From an uncultured Acetatifactor sp. (GTDB lineage: Bacteria; Bacillota; Clostridia; Lachnospirales; Lachnospiraceae), in assembly GCA_910584235.1 (NCBI GenBank), contig CAJTZD010000045.1, positions 1 to 28,152 on the forward strand: a DNA stretch of 28,152 nucleotides, in the 5' to 3' direction. A program made the translations under genes and the position numbers. The notes under the pieces were generated by a model. The model was not told the DNA's origin and did no database searches. It was given only the letters and a program-made list of their open reading frames with translations. Positions 16,196-22,898 of this stretch are shown here, piece by piece (the stretch's first letter is position 1; every line of letters starts with the position of its first letter).

Positions 16196-18355
16196 ATGGC
16201 GAAACAAAAGGGGGGCTTTACACTTCCCGGGGAAGCCGGGTACGAGGAGCTTACATTAAAAATGGCAGAGAAGTGGGGAGCCGATGTGATCAGGGACAGC
16301 GATGGGACAGCTCTTTCTGATGAGATCGTCCATGCGGGACATGGTATTTATTCCACCATCTGCATCATCCGCGACCACAATGAGTGGGCCAGAGCGAACC
16401 GGGACAAGCTGCAGCAGACGTTCCTGTGCACCCCGGCAGCGGTGGCAAAAGGGAATGAGGTGACCATTGGCCTGATGGACAGCTTCTTTGGGGAGCAGTT
16501 CGCAGTGAATGACTGCGGGAGGGCCATGAAATACTGGGAGGTCTACGACCGCACCTCTAACCGAAAAGTGGAGAGGGACAGATGGGTTTACGACAGCGCC
16601 TGCAGCAGCGTGACGGTCAGAGAGTGCATCCCTTTCCATAAATACACGGTGAGCTTCCTGGCATACCGCATCTGGGAAGAGATTTCCATGTACAACCATA
16701 CTACCAACAATTGGGACAAGGAGCATCTGATGCAAATCGACCCCAGATATCCCCAGGTCAGGGAGTATCTGCTTGACTGGATGAGGGACTGGTGCCAGGC
16801 GCATCCCGACACCACTGTGGTGCGTTTTACTTCCATGTTCTACAATTTTGTCTGGATATGGGGGAGCAGCGAAAGAAACAGGCATCTGTTCACGGACTGG
16901 GGATCTTACGATTACACCGTGAGCGACCTGGCTCTGGACGAGTTCGCGGAAAAGTACGGCTACGCTATGACTGCGGAGGACTTTGTCAACAAGGGACAGT
17001 TCCATGTGACGCACATGTCGGGAAATCCGCGCAAGGCGGACTGGATGGCATTTATCAATGATTTTGTCATTTCCTTTGGAAAGGAATTGATTGAAATCGT
17101 CCACAACTATGGAAAGAAAGCCTATGTCTTCTATGACGACAGCTGGATAGGCTTGGAGCCGTACAATGGAAGATATGGGGAGTTTGGCTTTGACGGCCTG
17201 ATAAAATGTGTCTTTTCGGGATACGAGGCCAGACTCTGCGCGGGCGTGGACGTAGCTGTCCATGAGCTTCGGCTTCATCCCTATCTGTTCCCTGTGGGGC
17301 TGGGCGGTGCGCCCACCTTTGCGGAGGGCGGCAACCCTGCGATGGACGCAAAAAAGTACTGGATCAGCGTCAGGCGTGCGCTGCTGCGGGAAAAGATTGA
17401 CAGGATAGGGCTTGGGGGATATCTGCATCTGGTGGAGGGATATCCGGATTTCTGCGATTATATCGAAAAGGTAGCCGATGAATTCCGCCTGATCCGGTCT
17501 TTCCATGATGCGGGAAAGCCTTTTGTCATAAAGACACAGGTGGCGGTTCTCCACAGTTGGGGAGCGCTGCGCTCCTGGACGCTGTCAGGGCATTTCCATG
17601 AGACCTGGATGCATGATCTGATTCATATAAATGAGGCTTTGGCAGGGCTGCCGGTGGACGTGAAGTTCATAGGATTCGAGGACGTGAAGAACGGGGCGCT
17701 GGAGGATATAGATGTAGTTATCAACGCGGGCTATGGGGGCAGTGCATGGAGCGGCGGCGATGCCTGGAGAGACGATGAACTGGTGAGCATTATTACCGAA
17801 TGGGTGTATAAAGGAGGGACTTTCCTGGGCGTGAATGAGCCCTCCGCCGTAGAGGGGTATGACCATTATTTCCGCATGGCCCATGTGCTGGGAATTGATG
17901 AGGACACAGGCGCGAGGATATGCCACGGGAGATGGAGTTTTGAGGCGGAGGATGCGGAAAAGCTGGTTCCGGAGGGAGCGTCCCTGAAGCGGAAAGAGGG
18001 GCTTTATCTTGTGGACGGCGGGGCGAAAGTGCTTCTGGCGGATGGCGATATGCCTGTGATAACCGTGAATGCCTTTGGCAGGGGTAAAGGCATTTATCTG
18101 GCCTCTTTCCGGATGAGCATGGAGAATGCGCGCCTGCTCTACCATCTGATCCGCTATGCCGGAGGCGAGGGCTTAAAGGGCCTGTATATGACGGACAATC
18201 TGTATACGGAATGCGCCTACTATCCGGAGAGCGGGAAGCTGGTGGTCATCAACAACAGCGACAGGGAGCAGACCACCGGGATTCCCACAAAGGCCGGTGA
18301 CAGGACGCTGACTATGGCTCCCTATGATACCGTGTTCATGGAATTGGATATTTGA
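16196..18355 (+). CDS. GH112 galactoside phosphorylase (likely galactosyl-rhamnose phosphorylase)
   Basis: The 719-residue protein spans the full GH112 family from FTLPGEAGYEEL...WGADVIRDSDGT to its C-terminal beta domain. The block YVFYDDSWIGLEPY contains D315, aligning with the proton donor D313 of Bifidobacterium lacto-N-biose phosphorylase. GH112 enzymes phosphorolyse beta-galactosides of N-acetylhexosamine or L-rhamnose to galactose 1-phosphate plus free sugar. The adjacent GH105 enzyme favours beta-1,4-galactosyl-L-rhamnose from rhamnogalacturonan I, but specificity cannot be settled by eye. ATG 16196 has GAGAGGAGG five bases upstream, while ATG 16178 has none. No kinase, isomerase or aldolase genes for the products are in the window. 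A long open frame on the other strand is its shadow. Confidence 0.93.
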   Translation: MAKQKGGFTLPGEAGYEELTLKMAEKWGADVIRDSDGTALSDEIVHAGHGIYSTICIIRDHNEWARANRDKLQQTFLCTPAAVAKGNEVTIGLMDSFFGEQFAVNDCGRAMKYWEVYDRTSNRKVERDRWVYDSACSSVTVRECIPFHKYTVSFLAYRIWEEISMYNHTTNNWDKEHLMQIDPRYPQVREYLLDWMRDWCQAHPDTTVVRFTSMFYNFVWIWGSSERNRHLFTDWGSYDYTVSDLALDEFAEKYGYAMTAEDFVNKGQFHVTHMSGNPRKADWMAFINDFVISFGKELIEIVHNYGKKAYVFYDDSWIGLEPYNGRYGEFGFDGLIKCVFSGYEARLCAGVDVAVHELRLHPYLFPVGLGGAPTFAEGGNPAMDAKKYWISVRRALLREKIDRIGLGGYLHLVEGYPDFCDYIEKVADEFRLIRSFHDAGKPFVIKTQVAVLHSWGALRSWTLSGHFHETWMHDLIHINEALAGLPVDVKFIGFEDVKNGALEDIDVVINAGYGGSAWSGGDAWRDDELVSIITEWVYKGGTFLGVNEPSAVEGYDHYFRMAHVLGIDEDTGARICHGRWSFEAEDAEKLVPEGASLKRKEGLYLVDGGAKVLLADGDMPVITVNAFGRGKGIYLASFRMSMENARLLYHLIRYAGGEGLKGLYMTDNLYTECAYYPESGKLVVINNSDREQTTGIPTKAGDRTLTMAPYDTVFMELDI

Positions 18356-18468
18356 TGAGGCATGTTGAATTGCTCTGTAGTTATAAGCGAACAAGGCCAC
18401 TGCCGCAATAGTGGTTCCGGGCCGTCAGTATAAAGGCTGGCGGTCGGGCCGGAGGCAGGGAGGACTAC

Positions 18469-18498
18469 ATGAAATTATGCAGGGTGGCTGAATTATAA
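18469..18498 (+). CDS. Possible 9-residue leader peptide overlapping a terminator
   Basis: GGGAGG five bases before ATG 18469 starts a nine-codon frame, MKLCRVAEL, ending in TAA. Its last codons lie in the left arm and loop of the terminator at 18482-18514. Two further hairpins precede it: CCACT/AGTGG (18397-18414) and CCGTCAG/CTGGCGG (18422-18442). This resembles an attenuation leader, but no plus-strand gene follows. It may be the orphaned start of a gene displaced by the A/T-rich segment, or chance. Confidence 0.3.
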   Translation: MKLCRVAEL

Positions 18499-18514
18499 CA
18501 GCCACCCCGTTTTT
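18482..18514 (+). terminator. Rho-independent terminator of the sugar operon
   Basis: GGGTGGCTG-AATTATAA-CAGCCACCC is a perfect 9-bp stem with an 8-nt loop, followed by CG and T5. It lies 126 bp after the GH112 stop codon. Confidence 0.85.
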
Positions 18515-18541
18515 ATGCACGCGGCGCCGTGGTTCTTCTTG

Positions 18542-19258
18542 TTATTGCCTTGTTTTTTGGCGATAGATAAAGATCAACGCAACAATCACAAAGGTAATGA
18601 TGGCACACGCACTGATGATATGCAAGATCAAAATAGTACTGTGAGCGTTTACATCTGTTCCATTATCAAGCATATTGTTTAAACGCTGTATTTCGTTAAT
18701 ATCATTTACGATCTCGCTGGCATTGACAGTATCCCTTGAATTTGTGAGCGAACGGTAGATTTCCGTATTCTGTCCGACAATCAAAAGAGCCTTTTCATTC
18801 TTATAAGGGTTATCAATATAATAGAAAGTCTGGTTTGTATTTGTAGGGATTGTTCCTATTTTTTCTAATATGTTATATCCGTTATAGAAAGCTCCCACAA
18901 CCCATTTGTTTTCGTAAAACGCCAATGTAGCGGTGCCTAATACTTCGCCGCTTTTAGAATAAACCGTAGTGTTATATGTGTTTGTGAATTCAAGCACGCT
19001 TTGTAAGGTGTTGTCAAATGAAGTTCCTGTCGGGACATAAATGGGAACCAAATGCTGCATATCCAAAGATACTTCCCCGTCAAAAAATCGATCTATCTGT
19101 TCATCGTTTCGTTTTTGGATAATGGATGCGCAAACCGCTTCAGATGCAAATAGGGTATCATAAGAAATATCGCTTTCTTCCAATTCAGAAGCAAAAGCAG
19201 TGACCATATCGCACAACAGCAATATTATCGCGAAAAATAGAGCCAGCACCTTATTCAT
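18542..19258 (-). CDS. Unrecognised secreted protein with C-terminal membrane anchor
   Basis: The 238-residue protein has an N-terminal signal peptide (MNKVLALFFAIILLLCDMVTAFA) and one C-terminal transmembrane helix (LILHIISACAIITFVIVALIFIY) with a positive RQKTRQ tail. About 175 residues would lie outside the cell. The ectodomain is Asn/Thr-rich (NTYNTTVYSKSGEVLGTATLAFYENKWVVG) with no motif I know. ATG 19258 follows AAAGGGG by nine bases. The gene is clearly A/T-richer than the sugar operon it converges on and begins the probable foreign segment. It is divergent from the MBL/GTPase pair, so any functional link is a guess. Confidence 0.8.
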   Translation of the reverse strand: MNKVLALFFAIILLLCDMVTAFASELEESDISYDTLFASEAVCASIIQKRNDEQIDRFFDGEVSLDMQHLVPIYVPTGTSFDNTLQSVLEFTNTYNTTVYSKSGEVLGTATLAFYENKWVVGAFYNGYNILEKIGTIPTNTNQTFYYIDNPYKNEKALLIVGQNTEIYRSLTNSRDTVNASEIVNDINEIQRLNNMLDNGTDVNAHSTILILHIISACAIITFVIVALIFIYRQKTRQ

Positions 19259-19418
19259 AATCAATAGCCCCTTTCAATTATTATTTGAGCTTTGTCTGAG
19301 TCTTCGGTCTTAGACAGGGACTCTGTTTTCATATGTATAGACGCAAGATATCTCCGGATGTTTCACATATTTTAGGGATTTGAGATGTTTTGGCTTCACT
19401 CTTTTCTCTTTTGAAGCA

Positions 19419-19529
19419 TTGCGCCCCATACCCCATGCATGATACAATGTCCACAAAGGACAGAGTCAAATGGGCTCTGCCCGTAACTTGCGGTAACCAT
19501 GGAACAGACGAAAGGAATCCGCGTTCTTA
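19419..19529 (+). promoter_or_regulatory. Promoter-leader element, copy C, before the MBL/GTPase pair
   Basis: TTGCGC (19419-19424) is 18 bp from TACAAT (19443-19448), with TGA giving an extended -10 and CCATACCCCATGCATG as a degenerate palindrome before it. The leader then holds TGTCC-ACAAA-GGACA (19448-19462), CAGAG/CTCTG (19461-19479) and a 3' block, CCCGTAACTTG followed by TGGAACAGACGAAAG. These blocks recur in order in 22659-22881. The gene-free gap 19259-19584 otherwise shows nothing clear. The last block can be read from ATG 19499 as MEQTKGIRVL, which may be chance. Confidence 0.6.
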
Positions 19530-19584
19530 TCTTTCAGATGAGTCGTCACGGAATTTGCCGAAATTGTAGAGGAGACAAAAGAAG

Positions 19585-19764
19585 ATGGATGAGTTCAAAA
19601 TTATTCCAATAAATGTGGGGCATGGAGAGAGCATATTAGTTTGTATCAATCATAACGATAGAAAGTTCAATTTACTGGTAGATGGGGGAAGCTACTGTAA
19701 AAGTACAGATGCTTATGGCCCGTTTTTATGGAACGGGATGGAGAAATGCAGCTGCTTGGCATGA
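19585..19764 (+). pseudogene. N-terminal remnant of an MBL-fold hydrolase
   Basis: Residues 1-35 (MDEFKIIPINVGHGESILVC, then FNLLVDGGS) match the start of ComEC/Rec2-like metallo-beta-lactamase-fold proteins: the NVGHGDS strand and the LIDGG turn. The metal-binding HxHxDH motif and the remaining 200 or more residues are absent. The frame ends after 59 codons at a TGA (19762-19764) whose first bases overlap ATG 19761 of the GTPase (ATGA). GAGGAG lies about ten bases upstream of ATG 19585. An in-frame internal deletion that kept both gene ends would explain this. A genuine mini-protein that couples translation is the alternative. Confidence 0.65.
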
Positions 19765-22445
19765 ATCAGGGGATTTTTGCGGACAATTACGGGGATAGTC
19801 CTTACCAGCTGATTCGGTTTATGGAAATGAAGCATATTTTAGAATATTTGCGCCAAAACGGATGCATCCTCTACAGCCTGCTGTACGGAAATATTTCGGT
19901 TATATGGACAAAAGATGAGAAGCAGAATGGAAGAGAGGGAAAGGAGGCGCTCTGCGTCCTGGGTGGTAGTGGTGCCGGGAAGTCGTCTTTTCTGGAAAGC
20001 ATGACGCAACATGCACAGATTCTGGAAACCGTGGGGGACGGCCAGACGACCAGGACGGATATTTACTATTATCTTTCACTGTACAATAATAAGCCCGATG
20101 TGAAAGTATGCTTCCTGAATAAAAAGGATTTTGCGGATAAGATGGACAGGACAGTTTTTCCGGATCTGCTTGCCCTTGAATTTGAATATAAATTTGGATG
20201 GAGAAAGATTGATATTCGTGTGGATCCGTATGGTTTTTTGAGGGCAAATCTGGACTATCTAAAAATCCTATTGACAGAAAAATATATATACGGTGAGAAT
20301 GAAAAAGCGTATCTAGAGATAGAGAGCTTATGTATCAATGCAGGAGAAAGTGAAGATGAGGAAGAAATACGTAAGTGTTATACGGTTTTTTGCAATATTA
20401 TATACCGGTTTATAGATCGAGAGATAAGCAAACAGGTTTTAAAGACAATATTCGATATTTATACTCGCACAAAAATAATGAAGAGTTTTATCAGCTTAAT
20501 CGAATGCAGTGATGATACGGATATCGTTAAAGTCGAGGGAATTGACTTAAGCGGTTTCTACGAGAACGGAGTTAAGGGGAAAGATACATCCGAGTTAGTA
20601 AAGAATTTGTCAGTGCTGCCATATAAGGCGAAAGAATCGTATGTTTGTGCTGTTTTGGAAGCGGACTCCCTGGAAACGGAAGTAGTTGATAAAGAAAGCG
20701 ATTTTTCCAATGCTTTACGCATGGTCCTGGAAGAGCAAAAAGGCATATTCTCATACAGAGAGGTTCGTTATTTATTTGGGGATCACAAAGAGGACAATTC
20801 AAAATTGTTCGGTATGTTGGACAGCGGTATTACAAAAGAATATGTGAGAAATATTTTTGGAGACAAAGGTGAGACAGAAAACAATAATAAAGTTAGTATT
20901 TATGGCGAATTGTATGAGGAGGTAATGGACAAACTGGGGAATGATAGAACCATTTTGCAGCAGGGGCTTTCGCTGGTGGATATGACCTTAAAAGAGAAAG
21001 AACTGATTAATCTCTGTGTCCGCGGCAGCAATAAGAGATCTTTGTCGGCATTTATTGATCATATAGAGGTCAGGGATTCCTATTATTGCGAGTATGCTGT
21101 TCCGATATATGAGAGCAAGCATAATGAGATTCTTCTGATAGATACATGTGGTTTGGATCATATTGATAAGGGAAAAGGAAATCGTTTCACACTTAAGGAA
21201 AGAGTGGAGCATATAAAGCTGAAACTGGAGGAATCAGCTGATAAGTATCATTTAAACAATATCATATATTTGAAAAAGCTGGATGCTGGAAAGCCAACGG
21301 AAATCAGCGATATTTTTGCCTATATAGCGGATATGGACATAGAAGGCGGGCTGTACTGTGTTTTTACAGGACTTGACATATATGAAAATAGCAACGATTC
21401 TTTTTTTGCAAAAAATAAGAACTGGCACATTGACCATAGCTTTGACGGGTATCCCAAGGTGATGCAGTATTTAGTTGACAGGCAATATAAGGAAGAACTC
21501 CTGCGGATGTGCAACTGCGTTTCTTATAGAAAAGAGGACTTATATCGTGTCATGTCCCGGAATGTGATTACATACTGCGCAAATAGAAGACTAATTGAAA
21601 AGCAGGGTAAGTACCAGGAAAACAATATAGTGGGCATTAGAACTCTGTTTGAGTCTGTATTTCAAAAAGAAATAGATTCTTCCCAGCTATGTATTGGAAG
21701 CGAGGCAGATGACTTTGAAAGGATATTTGAGAAAGAGATAGACAAAATACAAAGGGAATTAAGGAAACTGATTATTCTTATGTTTGACCTGGCATCCGTT
21801 ACAAAATGGCAGAGATATTATTGGCAGACTTTGAATGCAAATCTAAATAGATATATAGATGGTGAAAAGGGATTTGCAAGAAGCTATAACCATACCTGGC
21901 AATATCTGTTTGTTGAAGGATACCGAAAGACTTTTGAAAGCGAATATGCAGAAGATTTTTACAAGCTATTTGGGAAATACGAGAATACGGCATACTCCTT
22001 GGTAAGGCAAATAAAGTACAATTATGTGAGGGATATTATTGATATATATCTGGAGGAAATGTATCGGGAAGCCTCTATAACTAAGGAAAATATCATAAAT
22101 GTATATGATGCGAAACAGGTAAAAACGGAGAAGACGAGAGTATCGTCGAATGTCTATAATTATGCCGAAATCTTGAAAAAGATTACGAATTTTGGTCTGG
22201 TGATACGAACCTGTACAATAGAAAGTGGAATAAACAAATTGGTAGACTATTTCCTTAAAATGTTCATAGAGAGGAAAGGGAAAACGGAAGAAAAGATCCC
22301 TTTTTTGGAGACAAGGGCAGATATCAGAAACAAAACAGATGAGCTAATCAAGGCGCTGAAGAGCTATGGTTTTAAGGAGGAGGCAGTGAAAGCGTTATTC
22401 TGCATACGGGTTGACGAACAAAAGCAGAAAGAAGAATCTATTTAA
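19761..22445 (+). CDS. Large GTPase-like P-loop protein, unrecognised family
   Basis: The 894-residue protein has a P-loop, GGSGAGKSS (residues 68-76, K74), after a 60-residue N-terminal domain. A Walker B/G3-like ILLIDTCGLDH (D461, G464) and a G4-like IIYLKKLDAGK (K505-D508) come much later, so about 385 residues are inserted where a GTPase normally has switch I. The C-terminal 330 residues look helical and charged, with no membrane helix. ATG 19761 is chosen for its ATGA overlap with the preceding frame; ATG 19728 would add 11 residues but lacks a ribosome binding site. Base composition is A/T-rich. MBL-plus-NTPase pairs occur in predicted conflict systems, so a defence role is possible but unproven. 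Confidence 0.8.
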   Translation: MNQGIFADNYGDSPYQLIRFMEMKHILEYLRQNGCILYSLLYGNISVIWTKDEKQNGREGKEALCVLGGSGAGKSSFLESMTQHAQILETVGDGQTTRTDIYYYLSLYNNKPDVKVCFLNKKDFADKMDRTVFPDLLALEFEYKFGWRKIDIRVDPYGFLRANLDYLKILLTEKYIYGENEKAYLEIESLCINAGESEDEEEIRKCYTVFCNIIYRFIDREISKQVLKTIFDIYTRTKIMKSFISLIECSDDTDIVKVEGIDLSGFYENGVKGKDTSELVKNLSVLPYKAKESYVCAVLEADSLETEVVDKESDFSNALRMVLEEQKGIFSYREVRYLFGDHKEDNSKLFGMLDSGITKEYVRNIFGDKGETENNNKVSIYGELYEEVMDKLGNDRTILQQGLSLVDMTLKEKELINLCVRGSNKRSLSAFIDHIEVRDSYYCEYAVPIYESKHNEILLIDTCGLDHIDKGKGNRFTLKERVEHIKLKLEESADKYHLNNIIYLKKLDAGKPTEISDIFAYIADMDIEGGLYCVFTGLDIYENSNDSFFAKNKNWHIDHSFDGYPKVMQYLVDRQYKEELLRMCNCVSYRKEDLYRVMSRNVITYCANRRLIEKQGKYQENNIVGIRTLFESVFQKEIDSSQLCIGSEADDFERIFEKEIDKIQRELRKLIILMFDLASVTKWQRYYWQTLNANLNRYIDGEKGFARSYNHTWQYLFVEGYRKTFESEYAEDFYKLFGKYENTAYSLVRQIKYNYVRDIIDIYLEEMYREASITKENIINVYDAKQVKTEKTRVSSNVYNYAEILKKITNFGLVIRTCTIESGINKLVDYFLKMFIERKGKTEEKIPFLETRADIRNKTDELIKALKSYGFKEEAVKALFCIRVDEQKQKEESI

Positions 22446-22658
22446 GGGGCTGTTAAGCAAGGAGAATGAACAATACGGTTTACACCGGTTTTGCACAAGT
22501 GGTTGGGGAGATAGGGAGCCTCGTATACTTTTTCGGTGCGGCGGGGAACGGGTAGCAGTCATCTCTGATGCCTCATTCAAAACTGAGCCTAAAAAAGGCT
22601 CAAAGGAACCATGAAAATTGCAGATCAAAAGGATTGACAGGAAAGGAAAAAAGCAGTA
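22446..22658. other. Gene-poor gap after the GTPase gene
   Basis: A 67-codon frame (TTG 22411 to 22614) overlaps the GTPase end and reads YGLHRFCTSGWGDREPRI, but has no good start or known family. TGAGCCT-AAAAA-AGGCTCA (22584-22602) is a perfect 7-bp stem without a T-run. TTGACA occurs at 22634-22639 with no matching -10. Confidence 0.35.
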
Positions 22659-22881
22659 TTGCATCCCATGCCCCCGGCATGATACAATAAGACCGTACGT
22701 TTGGCAGACCTATGCGGACGGCAATGTCCGCATAGGGCAGAGGCAAATGCCGAAAGAGCTTCTGCCGCGTCTTGCGCGAGCAGATGCTCTTTTGCCCATT
22801 TGAGGAGCGAAGCGAGTCATCAAAGCCAGGGGCTTTGACGGCCTCTGCCCGTAACTTGAAATAACCTGGAACAGACGAAAG
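22659..22881 (+). ncRNA. Promoter and candidate structured RNA, copy D, leader of the helicase gene
   Basis: TTGCAT (22659-22664) and TACAAT (22683-22688) are 18 bp apart, with palindrome CATGCC-CCC-GGCATG (22667-22681) abutting the extended -10. The downstream sequence folds into nested stems: CCTATGCGGAC/GTCCGCATAGG (22709-22736); an outer stem GGGCAGAGGC/GCCTCTGCCC (22735-22744 with 22841-22850); inside it CAAATG/CATTTG plus AAAGAGCTTCTGC/GCAGATGCTCTTT (22744-22802, one mismatch) and TCAAAGCC/GGCTTTGA (22820-22838). A tail, CCCGTAACTTG...TGGAACAGACGAAAG, is shared with copy C. It could be a cis-regulatory leader, a separate sRNA or a small mobile repeat. I know no matching RNA family. Confidence 0.55.
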
Positions 22882-22898
22882 ATGTGGGGGTCTTAAAG

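Noticed and set aside
16256..17554. 432-residue open frame opposite the GH112 gene
   Set aside because: It lies wholly antisense to a well-supported enzyme gene and shows no recognisable domain.
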